Part shown: positions 30,111 to 41,544 of the stretch, in pieces
How positions within the stretch are numbered: position 1 is the first letter of the stretch
Layout: the number at the start of each line of letters is the position of its first letter
DNA from: Rhodosorus marinus
Lineage: Eukaryota > Rhodophyta > Stylonematophyceae > Stylonematales > Stylonemataceae
Assembly: GCA_029953675.1 (NCBI GenBank)
Contig: JAMWBK010000007.1
Span: 744,001 to 808,000 of the forward strand
Reading direction: 5' to 3'
Length of the DNA: 64,000 bases
Program-made: the position numbers and the translations under genes
Notes under the pieces: generated by a model
The model's database searches: none
The model's input: the letters and a program-made list of their open reading frames with translations, nothing else
What the model was told of the DNA's origin: nothing

Positions 30111-31892
30111 TAGGGTTGTCAAGTGCCGTCCGACCAACGTTTATCGGAATGGTACCGATATTTTTTGAAGTGGATAGACTATTGCAAAACAGTATGAAAC
30201 GAAGGGGTTACCGCCGATTTAAATTCTTCGAAAAACAGGTCCGACTTACACTCCGATAAACAGCGCTGCTAAATCGTTGATATTCAATCAACGATAGTCT
30301 CATAATCAATCATCTTCTGTCCAAATATTGAATCATGATTACTTCTTGGCATGGCTCATATGTCATGAATCATCATTACTTCTCTGTCCGACTAGCTGCC
30401 ACTGCTATCTAATGAATCATGATTATTGCAGGACTCGACAGCCTGTCGAACATTGGTTGAAGATTGCTAAGGTGGCAAGGACTTGGAGAGAACACTCGCA
30501 TTCCGATGGGAGTTTTCTCGTGTCCTCTGGTAGCGTGAGTATTTTGGGGATCGACCGTATGGTTGGTCGCGTTTCAGTGCTTTTTTGGGTTAACCCAGTG
30601 GCGGAGTTCAACCGCCGTTATTCTCGAGGCGAGTTCTTTGTCCCGCTCGTATTCCTTAACCCCTGGGGGACTTGCTCTCGGAGCAAGCCAACTGGACTGG
30701 TTCTTCGAGTCTCATGACCAGGAGCTTCAGTAGTTCGGTAACCATGAGTTCTGCCCGCATCGCAGACATGGCATTTTGTCGCCCGCTCTCATCTATGAAA
30801 TCCCCAAACCCCTCCCAGACCACACTCTTCTTCTTCCCCATCTTTTACTACTAGGAATTTCAACTACAGTTCCCGAACGAAGGCTTCCCCTGCCTCCCTA
30901 GTGCTCGTAAAACCATCCTAGTAGACCTCAGGAAATAGTAGGACCCCTATGTCCTCGGAATTTGCTAGCCTTTGTAAGTGGATTATCAACCGCAAGTCCT
31001 TGGAATCTGCTAACCCTTGTATGTTGATTGGTACCGTTGGAAATGCAGGCAGCAAATGATCACATCGTTTATTCATCAACGGAAAAACCACCTTAGGGCA
31101 ACAAACCTCGCAAAACCCACCTTTACTATCCCATCGAAAAAGGTAAGAAGTCCTCGCATGTTGATGAAAATCAAACCTTAGTAGAGACAGCAAACTCTGA
31201 GAAAGAAGAAATCCGAGATAAAGGTAGGCGGGAGGGGCGGACCTCCACAAAGAGGAGCAACAATGCTGTCCCAGATAACAAACCCTGAGCTCCTCCAGCA
31301 ACTTCAGTAGCCCCGCTGGTTCGAGAAGACTTCCTTCATTCACACAGCGGCGTAACCAAAACGATTTCCTAAACAGGCGATGAGAAAAGAAGAGGCCATC
31401 AGCCCAGGTGGGGTCGGCAGGCACTGAAGCCCTTGGATACTCCGCAGGAGATAATCCTTCTTGGCACTAGCTCATACTCTCACGCCCTATCACAAGATAG
31501 TTGGCCACCGCTTTATCTCCTCTTTCTACCCCTTGCCCTATTCCTTCCGCGACGGCTACTAGGACGTTCCAATATGTTCTGAGCAGGTCAACAGCCTGCT
31601 GCTTTTTGCAGGTGACTAGCAAGGAAAGGACCCAAAGCCAGGGCACGACCATGCACCGAAAAAAAAGCATTGAAAACTATCGGACGGCAATCGGTCGTTA
31701 TCAGACCATTTATCGGACGAAGCTTATTTTTTATTTTATATTCAGGTCCGCTAAACTCGTATCGGACGGGGTTCAACAGAATACACTCACTATTATTACT
31801 TAATACAGATCTGATAAACGGTTATCGGACCGTCCGATATTTATCGGCGGACGCAATCAAACGTTTTTTTATCGGACGGAGATTACAACCCT
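30111..31892. mobile_element. hAT-like non-autonomous DNA transposon, about 1.78 kb
   Basis: It starts TAGGGTTGTC and ends ACAACCCT, so the ends are inverted repeats. It is flanked by ATCATTAT (30103-30110) and ATCAATAT (31893-31900), an 8-bp target duplication with one mismatch. Sister spacers read ATTATTAAGAAG across the same place with no insert (40731). Subterminal regions are full of TATCGGAC / GTCCGATA motifs on both sides, as in hAT elements. Inside are open frames of 129 aa (30328-30717, +) and 168 aa (30918-31424, -) that I do not recognise; no transposase with a hAT dimerisation domain is seen. Confidence 0.75.
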
Positions 31893-32570
31893 ATCAATAT
31901 TAAGAAAAAGACTTCCAATATGTTCGTAGATTATAAGCGTAGGCCTTCGTGATATCGTTAATTTAAGATATTCGAGGTGTCAGCCGGTTGAGGACAGCCT
32001 GTCTGCTACTTTTGGACTTGGAAATCTCGCTATTCGCATTGGGGCCAACGACAGCTATTATTTTTCATTATGAAAGCGATTGGTTTTCTCTCTATGAGGA
32101 GAAAACGACCATATTCATGTTTTCTGTGGCGGAAGCGATGGATGCTGTTGACTACGAGCTGAGCTCTGCGCAGGTCAACTTCTCAGTAGAAAGAGCTTTC
32201 GTTAGTTCATGTCACATATTTCGCATATCTTCATCTGCTGCCGCTGAGGTGAAGTATGACTGAAAGGAAGCTTTCTCAGAGTTCACGTCCATCTGGTGAA
32301 AGCCTTTGTACGTTCTGATGTCATCTTTAGTGAGATGACCATCTGGAGTGAGCGGGGCAACTAAACGATGACGTATGCTGCATGTTTTTGTTTGAGTCTG
32401 TTCGGAATGACGTCGAGTTTGGAGAAAGTTGGTGCATTTTCGACCGTATGAAGCCACACTCGAAGTTGGCGCAAAGTTTGGGGCTAATGTCTTCTTATGA
32501 GAGCTCAAGACCGATCTCTGAATGCTACGTCGACTAAACATCGAGGCGACTCCAAAGTCGATCGAAAGAG
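31893..32570. other. U4 leading spacer, right part
   Basis: Resumes the A upstream region after the transposon, with the conserved block at 31927-32002 and the A promoter approach. No gene recognised. Confidence 0.7.
31927..32002 (+). promoter_or_regulatory. Conserved block upstream of A4
   Basis: AGATTATAAGCGTAGGCCTT, ATCGTTAATTTAAGATA, then GGTTGAGGACAGCCTGTC. The transposon inserted just upstream without breaking it. Confidence 0.35.
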
Positions 32571-32577
32571 TATAAAG
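32571..32577 (+). promoter_or_regulatory. TATA box of A4
   Basis: TATAAAG, 122 bp before the ATG at 32693. Confidence 0.6.
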
Positions 32578-32692
32578 GGTGACCTTGGACCCGTCAATTT
32601 GGATCATGTCATCAGGCAGACACCAAAGACAACAGCAGAACAGACCAGTGCATCGAGCTAAGAGATAAGAACTAAGGAATACATACTAGAAA

Positions 32693-33379
32693 ATGGTTTC
32701 TAAGATTGTGATTTTGCTTGCCGCAGCCTTCGCGGTTTGCGCCATGGGATCTGACGTTGCGATCAACGACGCAGAGAGGGTGTCGAAGAAGTGCAGCGGG
32801 AAGGCCATCTATTTGGTTCAGATCGACTATTTGTGGACCGGTGCTACCCACCCCTTCGCCTACCCGGATAACGGGTACTTCTCGCCTACAACGGTTGCGT
32901 CCCACGGAAACGGTTTCCACCTGTGGACTCCTCACGGCTACTCGACCAAGGGTGTTGAGACCGTCGCCGAGCGAGGCAGGTTGAACTTCCTTCTGGCTGA
33001 GTTGGCCGCGCAGAAGGGCCGCAATGTGTTCGACTTCGTTTACACCGAGGAACGCACTGAGGACGGATCTGAGACTGTGAAGCTGTTGATCAAGCTTGAC
33101 TACACGCGCACCTACGTTTCTGGCATCTCCATGCTGACACCGAGCCCGGACTGGTTCACTGGATTCGATGATGCCAACCTGTGTGTTGACGGGGAGTGGA
33201 TTAAGAACTACGAGAGGAACCTAAGTGTCTGGGACGCGGGAACGGACAAGGGAGAAGACTTTGAGTCACCGAACAGGAACCAGTTCCCAAGGAGGCCGAT
33301 TGTGTCAATTCTTGGATCTCGATTCAACTCGGTTCCTGTTGGAACCGTAAAGATCATCCGCAAGCGTGTCTTCAAGTAA
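32693..33379 (+). CDS. Spondin_N-domain secreted protein, A type, copy A4
   Basis: 228 aa with signal peptide and one Spondin_N domain. It shares AYPDNGYFSP and silent changes with A5, as A2 shares AYPDDGYFSP with A3, so neighbouring A copies form two sub-groups. Cys34, Cys164 and the N176 sequon are present, Tyr is at 137. The gene is tail to tail with B7. The polyadenylation signal reads ATTAAA at the place of the AATAAA of A3. Confidence 0.92.
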   Translation: MVSKIVILLAAAFAVCAMGSDVAINDAERVSKKCSGKAIYLVQIDYLWTGATHPFAYPDNGYFSPTTVASHGNGFHLWTPHGYSTKGVETVAERGRLNFLLAELAAQKGRNVFDFVYTEERTEDGSETVKLLIKLDYTRTYVSGISMLTPSPDWFTGFDDANLCVDGEWIKNYERNLSVWDAGTDKGEDFESPNRNQFPRRPIVSILGSRFNSVPVGTVKIIRKRVFK

Positions 33380-34363
33380 ATCGTTTCCGAGATTTTGCAC
33401 GCATGTACTCTAGCAGTTTCGACGGAAGTCTATTGAGAACATGATTGGCTCTTGTTTGAGAAGCACAATTCAAACCACATTAAAGAACTGCCCCTTTTCC
33501 ACGGAAACACTTGGCTACTCCTGTGCAAAGATCATTCACAATAGAGTCGGAAAGCCAGGAAGAGTTCTTTCGACGCAAACTTAGTAAACCACTACCACTT
33601 CTGCAACCACCTGCTATCAACGCGAACTCCAAAAAGAACGTTTCGCAACCCACGAACAACCTCAGGACTGGACAAATTGGAGAAGGAAAAGATCTGGAAG
33701 ATGATAGATACAGTAGATTGTTCAGAACAACAACCTTGAAACCAGGGTGCAAAAGTTTTCGGAACTGGAAATGGTTTCGGAGCTATATAGACCCATGGAT
33801 GCGCATATACCGCTATCATGCTGCTGACAGCTAACCGGACAGTCCACGGGTCCGGGCCGAAGAAGGCGGCTGAACAGTCGATGAACTGGTACAGGATAGA
33901 AATATATTGTCCTATTGGTCTAGTAACTTTTTTTTGAATCAGGTAGACGCAGAAAGTGTTTTCTTCTCGATCATCGCAAACGATTGAGAGATTAAATATT
34001 GCTTTTCGAAATGTAGAGAAGAGATCGGATGGGCTGAGAGATGAAATACTACTCCTTCAACTGTAGAGAAGAGATCAGGTGAGAACAAGCTTTCAGCTGA
34101 ACCATGAAGTTGATATGCACTTGAAGCGTATGAGCAAATCACGAACCGAGGGTTGAACTGCTTCGATCCCCTTTTGTGTTAGTGTCGACCTGAGCTGCTA
34201 GGAAGGGTGAGGTATCTGAGGGACGGTCGAAAACTGGTTTCTGCTTAGGTGGGAAGATTCAGTTTTACTTAAAGTGCATGCCTCCAAATACAACAGGGGG
34301 CAGTCGAATAACTAACAGATATCCCCCGGCTCTCAGATGGAGAGATGTGAACGCATAGGCCAG
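33380..34363. other. U4 spacer between A4 and B7
   Basis: Shorter than the U2 spacer: one copy of the 298-bp segment, partly deleted, then the B7 3' flank from about 34190. A T-run lies at 33930. No gene recognised. Confidence 0.65.
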
Positions 34364-35050
34364 TTAGTTGAAGACTCGAACACGCGTGATCTTCACGGTT
34401 CCGACCCTAATTCCGTCGAATCGAGTTGCCAGGATTGAAACAATCGGCTTCCTCGGGTTCTGGTTCTTGTTCGCAGATAAGAAGTCAGCCCCCTTGTCCG
34501 TTCCGGCGTCCCACACGCTCAGGTTCCTCTCGTACTCCCGCACCCACTTGCCATCAACACACATATTAGCGTCATCGAATCCAGTGAACCAGTCCGGGCT
34601 CGGTGCAGCCATGGAGATGGCAGACGCGTAGGTGCGAGTGTAGTCGAGTTTGATAAGCAGGGTAACCTTTTGAGATCCGTCCTCGGTGGGTTCTTCGGAA
34701 TACACAAAGTCGAAGACGTTGCGGCCCTTCTGCTGGTTCAGCTCGGACAGGAGGGTGTTGATCTTGCCTCTCTCGGCAATTTGCTCAACTCCCCTTGTCG
34801 AGTAGCCGTGAGGGGTCCACAGGTGGTATCCATTTCCGTGGGAAGCAACAACTGTCTGGGAGAAGTGTCCATCCTCCGGGTATGCGTCTGGGTGGGTCGC
34901 ACCGGTCCACAAGTAGTCGAACACCACCTTGTACAGGGCTGACCCGTTACACTTCTTTGACATCCTCTCAGCGTCGTTGATGGCAACATCAGATCCCATG
35001 GCGCAGACCGCGAGGATCGCGGCGGCGAAAATCACAATCTTGGAAACCAT
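34364..35050 (-). CDS. Spondin_N-domain secreted protein, B type, copy B7
   Basis: 228 aa. Signal peptide reads FAAAILAVCAMG, shared with B8 and B10. It has SEEPTEDGSQ and NPRKPIV where U2 has SDEPTEDGSQ and NPREPIV, and ends in VFN. Both domain cysteines and both glycosylation sequons are intact. The gene is head to head with B8, 3.6 kb away, from which it differs at only two visible residues (Glu174/Lys and Pro/Ser in PRKPIV). Confidence 0.92.
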   Translation of the reverse strand: MVSKIVIFAAAILAVCAMGSDVAINDAERMSKKCNGSALYKVVFDYLWTGATHPDAYPEDGHFSQTVVASHGNGYHLWTPHGYSTRGVEQIAERGKINTLLSELNQQKGRNVFDFVYSEEPTEDGSQKVTLLIKLDYTRTYASAISMAAPSPDWFTGFDDANMCVDGKWVREYERNLSVWDAGTDKGADFLSANKNQNPRKPIVSILATRFDGIRVGTVKITRVRVFN

Positions 35051-35171
35051 TCTCTTGTATATGTCTGTAACTCCTTGTTTATTAGCTCGTTGTACTGCTC
35101 TGCTCTGCTCTGCTCTGTTTGTTGTCTTGCTCCAAAGAAAATATCAAACTTGCCGGGAGTCAGTCAGGGGC

Positions 35172-35178
35172 TTTTATA
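35172..35178 (-). promoter_or_regulatory. TATA box of B7
   Basis: TATAAAA on the minus strand, about 122-128 bp before the ATG. Confidence 0.6.
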
Positions 35179-35912
35179 ACCTGTGATCGGAGTGGTACTT
35201 CCGAATCGACGTTGAGACAATCGGGCTGCAGACTGTGTTGACGGCGGTGGCCGGCGAATATCTGGTGAGTCGAGCATTGACCTCGATCTGTCGAAACTGA
35301 ATATAGCAACAACATGAACATCGGCCTCCTACGCTTCGCGCTTTGACCAAGTGATAGAATGGATCATCATCCTGTTTAACCACAGTCAGGAAAATTATTC
35401 AAAGCAGGTTACGCTGTCTAGCCCCAGAGGTCTCGGAATAGTAGCCTAGGCGGCTATGTTTCTTTCTATCTCAAAAGATCTGCCGACGTTGCCAAGTCTT
35501 ACACTCAACCCGTGAGACAAAAACGACGAACCACCAGTGAACTTAGGCAGCTGACTAAACTTGCGGAGTCCCAAGCCAACGTTCAATATGGCTCAACTCG
35601 ATGTACGGCGATTAAACACATTCGTTCATGCACTGCGATTGACGTTTTCTTCTATCCTATCGACGGGAATTGCCCACAAACTATTCCCTGAGTTACCCAG
35701 TTTACCGAGCTTGAGCAGGGAAAGGAAGGAAAATAAGCCAGGCTCTTTAGGTCATTATCTACTTTCATAAGCCAGTACGGTCGTCCTCAATCCCAATGAC
35801 ATCGCCTCTTTCTGATTTCTTTCTCCAACGAGAAATTAGGTCACTCAAAAAATCAGAAAACAAACTCGCTTGCTTGCGTACGGCCTTCTATTGGAGTATG
35901 GGAAATGCTGGT

Positions 35913-36122
35913 TCAGGAGTTGCTGAAGGAGAATCTGGGGGGGAAAAAAGGAGCGCTTACTGACCGCGCACATCCTGTCCCTCCAATGTGAAACAGCCAA
36001 TTTACAGCACAAACGTAAACTCGCTGAGCAAAATTCGAATAGAGCCTGTCGAGGCGGTCAGGGAACGATTCTCGAAGTCTACAACAACAAACAGTCCAAG
36101 ACTCGGAAACACACGACAACAA
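35913..36122 (-). mobile_element. Retroelement C-terminal fossil in the U4 spacer
   Basis: Minus-strand reading FPDRLDRLYSNFAQR matches the fossil at the same place in U2 (AERLDRLYSLFAQS). Heavily decayed. Confidence 0.35.
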
Positions 36123-36729
36123 ACAGGGCTATTCGAAAACCAAAGGTGAAGTTCAAATGCCTGGAAGGGACAACGACCTGCACGTCCTTGGTCTCATTAC
36201 GAAGCCCTATAGTAAAACCAAACAGCCATAGCGATAGTTTGAACGTCGGGGACGGCTGTTGGGAGAACGAAGACCAGAGTGGGACAAATCTTGGGACTTG
36301 TTTCACATCCCAATCAAACTTTTAAAAGAAAAAATGATGATTTACCTCAAGTTTGGTTTGCAAAAGCACCCTTCATTAAATTGTAATGGAAAATATAAAC
36401 TCTACTGGAGCCCTTCTGATTTTTTGTTGAAAATACTTTTTCGCAAGAGATATTAATGGGAGAAGTATTTTGATTCATATCTCTACAGCCCACATGATTG
36501 GTTATTACGATGACTGATTTTTATCTCACTATTCAAGTAATTGATACGGCATTTTATTGGTTAACATAAGACCATTTTGATTTGGGTTGAATACGGACAA
36601 GATGGTTGGTTGATGGGAAAACTATTTTGATTCAAGACAACAAGATCGACTCTCGGTCTAAAATCGAGAAAACTGAAGTTTGAGGGGTTGTTGGAATTGG
36701 GGCGGGAGGAGAAATGGAGGGGGTTTGGG

Positions 36730-37340
36730 ATCAAACTGTGTCGAAAGTAGCTAGTGGAGATTGTGTGAGTTTGCACTCGAGAGGGCCAATTTTTTGTGCA
36801 ATGGGGGCCACTGGAGCGATTGAGGACAGGCATAGTTCAGATGAGCTGCGCTAAGTATACTCCTAGTACGCTCACGTGCTTTGCAGGGCGATCTGGACGT
36901 TGAGCTTTCAATTTTTTCTGTGTTGTGTACAGGTTCTTGTATTGGACGCTGGTACGAACGAAAGTGATCCGCTGTTTCATAATTGCAGTGTTCGCCCCAA
37001 TTCACAGAATGTTGTACGAGCTGATCATCTGGAGCGAGCGTGTTCAGGAGGACTGTTGAAGAGTCCTTACTAGATTCTCCCCTGCCATATGCCAAGCGCA
37101 CTTCCCTCGAGCCGGTGTTCTCTTAATTTCGCTCTCATCAGTAATTGCTTTACGAGCGTGCGGTCCCCGCTAGCTCGACGAGAACTGCCATACTCGGCTA
37201 GATCTTCCGGTTGTCGAAGTCTCCCAGCCGAAATTCGGAAGCGAACCCAATGTCGAGATGCTCTCGACGATCACAGTACTTTCATCCAGTGCCTCCCTAG
37301 TAAAAGCACCTGGGGTTGCATACTTCCCTCCCTAGTTATT
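36730..37340 (+). other. Coding-like relic shared by spacers of U2, U4 and U5
   Basis: The forward strand reads HNCSVRPNSQNVVRADHLER and then LARRELPYSARSSGCRSL followed by EIRKRTQCRDAL. U5 has HNCSVRPNSSNVVRVDHLDR and LARQELAYAARSSGYRSL at 48200-48400. Residues are partly conserved but stops and shifts interrupt both. It could be an old retroelement protein or a captured gene; I do not recognise it. Confidence 0.3.
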
Positions 37341-37973
37341 AGTTCATCTTCACGCCTTGCGTAGCGCTTCAGGCAATGCTAGTAAAGTCCAGTAAAAGCA
37401 CCATTAAACTGTTAATTCAATAGTGATCTTTCGGTTTCCTGTAAAAAAAATTAGGTTTTGATTAACAATCCCCCACCGTGCCAAAACGCAGTATTCACCC
37501 CAAAAAAACAAGTTGACACGCTGTCCTAGAGAAGCTCTCATGAATAATCGTTTTTACCACCGACTTTGTTTTGTTTAAAAAACCAACCGATAAAGCAAAA
37601 TCCTCCATCTTCCTATAGAAGGCGGCAAGTCAGATTTCTTAATAAAAACTCAAAGTGTTTGTTTTCCACGAAAACATTGGACACCTCGGTTGGGCCTAAT
37701 TTTTAGATTGTTTTTGGAGCGTGGAAGATGCTTCAGGTTTTTTTTTCTGATTTTTTGAGTTGATGGAATTTCTCCTCGGAGAAGGCGATGTGAATATGGG
37801 ATTGAGGATGGCTGAGTTTATGCCTTGAGGAAAGTACGTCCTTCCCTCCCGGTAAGCTGGCCACGTTCAGGGATAACTTTTAGGCAATTCCTGTTTGATA
37901 GGATAGAAGAACGTCAATCGCCGTTCATTGCGAGAGTGGCGCATTTGAATACTGGCTGGGCTTGCATGCTTTT

Positions 37974-38053
37974 GGCCCTAGTAGCTAGTTCTCTTTCCGC
38001 CCCGCGTAGGCTTAAGGGTACGCGGGGCGGAAAGAGAGCTAGGTACCAGGGCC
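37974..38053. repeat. Long fold-back hairpin, 35-bp arms
   Basis: Arms 37974-38008 and 38019-38053 pair at 32 of 35 positions around a 10-nt loop (GGCTTAAGGG). The arm is the retroelement tail region (CTCTTTCCGCCCCGCGTA). In U1 the same region (about 12100-12150) has only one arm. Confidence 0.85.
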
Positions 38054-38528
38054 CCCCCCCGTTAGTAAACCACCACCACCACCACTGAAGAAGAAGGTAT
38101 ATATTCAGAGACTAAAACAAGGGTTCCAAGGGGTCTACTGTAAGTTTGATCAAATGGTTCAGTTCACTGGTAGCGCCATTTTTCTCTCACGGGTTGAGTG
38201 TAAGGCTGGCAACGTCGGTAGATCTGTTGAGATAGAAAGAAGCATAGCAGCCTAGGCTACTATTGTCCGAGACCTCTGGGCGTAGACAGCTGTAACCTTC
38301 TTTGAATATTTTTCCTGACTATGGTTTAAACGGGATGATGATCCATTCTATCACTTGGTCAAAAGCGCGAAGCGTAGGAGGCCGATGCTCATGTCGTTGC
38401 TATATTCAGTTTCGACAGATCGAGGTCAATGCTCGATTCACCAGATATTCGCCGGGCTAGCGCCGTCAACATAGTTTGCAGCCCGATTGTCTCAACGTCG
38501 ATTCGGAAGTACCACTCCGATCACAGGT

Positions 38529-38535
38529 TATAAAA
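38529..38535 (+). promoter_or_regulatory. TATA box of B8
   Basis: TATAAAA in CACAGGTTATAAAAGGTGGC, 125 bp before the ATG. A pentanucleotide run (GAGCA)n follows at 38588-38609, within the likely 5' leader. Confidence 0.6.
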
Positions 38536-38653
38536 GGTGGCTGACTCCCGGCAACTTTGATATTTTCTTTGGAGCAAGACAACAAACAGAGCAGAGCAGA
38601 GCAGAGCAGTACAACGAGCTAATAAACAAGGAGTTACAGACATATACAAGAGA

Positions 38654-39340
38654 ATGGTTTCCAAGATTGTGATTTTCGCCGCCGCGATCCTCGCGGTCTG
38701 CGCCATGGGATCTGATGTTGCCATCAACGACGCTGAGAGGATGTCAAAGAAGTGTAACGGGTCAGCCCTGTACAAGGTGGTGTTCGACTACTTGTGGACC
38801 GGTGCGACCCACCCAGACGCATACCCGGAGGATGGACACTTCTCCCAGACAGTTGTTGCTTCCCACGGAAATGGATACCACCTGTGGACCCCTCACGGCT
38901 ACTCGACAAGGGGAGTTGAGCAAATTGCCGAGAGAGGCAAGATCAACACCCTCCTGTCCGAGCTGAACCAGCAGAAGGGCCGCAACGTCTTCGACTTTGT
39001 GTATTCCGAAGAACCCACCGAGGACGGATCTCAAAAGGTTACCCTGCTTATCAAACTCGACTACACTCGCACCTACGCGTCTGCCATCTCCATGGCTGCA
39101 CCGAGCCCGGACTGGTTCACTGGATTTGATGACGCTAATATGTGTGTTGACGGCAAGTGGGTGAGGGAGTACAAGAGGAACCTGAGCGTGTGGGACGCCG
39201 GAACGGACAAGGGGGCTGACTTCTTATCTGCGAACAAGAACCAGAACCCGAGGAAGTCGATTGTTTCAATCCTGGCAACTCGATTCGACGGAATTAGGGT
39301 CGGAACCGTGAAGATCACTCGTGTTCGAGTCTTCAACTAA
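38654..39340 (+). CDS. Spondin_N-domain secreted protein, B type, copy B8
   Basis: 228 aa, partner of B7 in the inverted repeat. Changes specific to it are Lys174 (VREYKRNL) and Ser in NPRKSIV. Lys174 is also found in B10. Signal peptide, Cys34/Cys164 and sequons are intact. The stop is followed by the U4-specific 3' flank. Confidence 0.92.
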   Translation: MVSKIVIFAAAILAVCAMGSDVAINDAERMSKKCNGSALYKVVFDYLWTGATHPDAYPEDGHFSQTVVASHGNGYHLWTPHGYSTRGVEQIAERGKINTLLSELNQQKGRNVFDFVYSEEPTEDGSQKVTLLIKLDYTRTYASAISMAAPSPDWFTGFDDANMCVDGKWVREYKRNLSVWDAGTDKGADFLSANKNQNPRKSIVSILATRFDGIRVGTVKITRVRVFN

Positions 39341-41427
39341 CTGGCCTATGCGTTCACATCTCTCCATCTGAGAGCCGGGTGGATATCTGTTAGTTATTCG
39401 ACTGCCCCCTGTTGGATTTGGAGGCATGCACTTAAAAAGTAAAACTGAATCTTCCCACCCAAGCAGAAACCAGTTTACGAACCCTTGGCGCTCACATGCC
39501 TCATTCCTCTTAAACCCCAACAGACGAGCACCATCAGCGCCCCCCATTGAATTGTACGCGATCGGGTTCCAATTGTTCATTCCACAGTAGGGCGACATCC
39601 ATGCTTGAAAACAGACTTTCGCACAAAAATTTCCATTGGAAGCCATCACAAAAGAAGAGAAGCAACCTCAAGCTCGCTTCTTGGATAAGAAAAGTAGAAC
39701 ACGTAGAAACTAGACCCTATAACGAGGCTCAAAAGAGAGGAGAACGAAAGCCAGTTCCTCTAAACTGAATGTACACACTTCAAAATCACAAGAAAACAAT
39801 TCATGATCATGGGAGCCACAAGTATCGGGAGATAATGCTTGTGGAGGTGCTGACCACGTCACAAGAAAACAATTCCTTTGCTTTTTTTTTTTCGCCCGTT
39901 TTCCGTCGTACGCACTCTCTACGTCAGCTTCAACATCCACATCCCCAAGTGACACCCGCCTACATCCTCAATTCGCTCCTGATCCCTCAAAACTCAGTAC
40001 CTTCGAAAACGATAGCAAAAACATCGAGGACATAGTATTCCCTTCTCTACAAAAGCCAACCGCCAATAGCTTGACGCCTTCACGCTCGTCCGTAGAAAAT
40101 CCTCTTCCTTCACCATGAACCAATTTCTAAACCAAAAAAAAATTCTAAGTACTTTTTTCAACCAATCACAACTGTTTGAATCAAAAGTATTTTCAAGTAA
40201 ACGGAAACGCTCGCCATTTTTGTAACAATAAATCTAAAAAATTTCCATTTCAAAGAATAGTTTCATTCTACCCCTTTCCTCCACGTGGCCAACAACAATT
40301 TTATTGTGAAATCTACCCCCCTCCAACCTGCTGAGGGTAGAAAATCTACCTTGGCGAAAAACTTCCAAATACAATAAATCATTCTTATGACCTGCTTACT
40401 TCTAAATTCCTTGAAGCCCGCTCGTAGTCCATCTGAGACCTAAAAAAATGGTTTAGAGAGAACTCTGGAACGTACGTTGAAGCAAATATCATTATGAAGA
40501 AAAAAACATGCGATCGTCTATCTAGATTACAGATCTCCGCCATCACGAGATCGTTAATTTAGGATGGACGATGATGTCAAGCGTTTAAAGACAGACTGTC
40601 TACTGCTTGGCTTCGAAAATCCCTCTATCTGTCGGGTTTGCCATCTCCGTCCAATGCAGAACGTGCGATTGCGTTCTCAGGCCAAAAAAAAAGTGCTTAG
40701 AGAATATCTGGGACGAGATTGACGCAAATATTATTATTAAGAAGAAAACGTCCCTATGTATCTAGATTATAGACCTCGACCATCACGAGATCGTTAATTT
40801 AAGATAGTCCATGGTGTCAGCCGTATGAAAACAGGCTGTCTACTAAAGTCGAGCAAATAGTATTTGCTGAAAGAAAAACCCCGAGGAAAGAAGGAATCAC
40901 GGGGCCAACGTGAACTTCATTTTGCTGGATTCGTTTCTCTATGTGGGGAGATAAACCACCATGTTAATGATTTCTGCCGGTGGAAAGGGACGGATGCGGT
41001 TGAGTGAGAGAACTGTGAGCACTGCGTTGGTCAATTTCTCAATCAAAAAGAACTTTCGTCAGTTTCATGTCATAGATTTCGAATATCCTCAGCTGCTGTG
41101 ACTGAGCTGAAGTGTGGGTGAAAGGAAACTTTCTCGAAATTCACGTCCGTATGGCGAAACACTTTGTACGTGCTGATGTCATCTTTAGTGCAATGGCCAT
41201 CTGAAATGAGTGGGGCAACTAAATGATGATGTATGCTGCATGTTTTTGTTTGAGTCTGTTCAGAATGATGTCGAGTTTGGAGAAAGTTGGTTCATTTTCG
41301 ACCGGATGAAGCCACACTCGAAGTTAGTGCAAAGTTTGGGGCGAAGTCTTCCTATGAGAGCTCAAGACCGAGATATGACTGCTACGTCGACAAGACTTCG
41401 GGGCGACTCCAAAGTCGATCGAAAGAG
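39341..41427. other. U5 leading spacer (B8 3' flank and A5 upstream)
   Basis: Usual modules, with GCCAATAGCTTGACGCC near 40063. The conserved A-upstream block occurs twice (40522-40602 and 40762-40840), so about 240 bp was duplicated here. No gene recognised. Confidence 0.7.
40522..40840 (+). promoter_or_regulatory. Duplicated conserved block upstream of A5
   Basis: Two copies of CTAGATTA(C/T)AGA..TC..CATCACGAGATCGTTAATTT(A), starting at 40522 and 40762. They resemble each other more than the blocks of other units, so the duplication is local. Confidence 0.4.
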
Positions 41428-41434
41428 TATAAAG
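41428..41434 (+). promoter_or_regulatory. TATA box of A5
   Basis: TATAAAG, 117 bp before the ATG at 41545. Confidence 0.6.
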
Positions 41435-41544
41435 GGTGACCCGAGACCGGTCAATTTGGACCATGTCATCGGGGTAGACACCAAAGACAACAGCAGAACA
41501 GTGCATCGAGTAAGAGATAAGAACTACGGAATACATACTAGAAA

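Larger units (their letters stand above)
35190..38520. other. U4 B7-B8 head-to-head spacer
   Basis: Contains the retroelement fossil at 35913-36122 (-), a relic coding-like stretch at about 36730-37340 shared with U5, tail fragments near 37345-37392 and 37945-38070 (+), and the strong fold-back hairpin at 37974-38053. No intact gene. Confidence 0.6.
34195..39500. repeat. U4 large inverted repeat carrying B7 and B8
   Basis: Left arm about 34195-35900, right arm about 37580-39500. The arms share unit-specific 3' flanks (GGGGGCAGTCGAATAACTAA on the left, its complement on the right) and near-identical genes. Confidence 0.8.
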
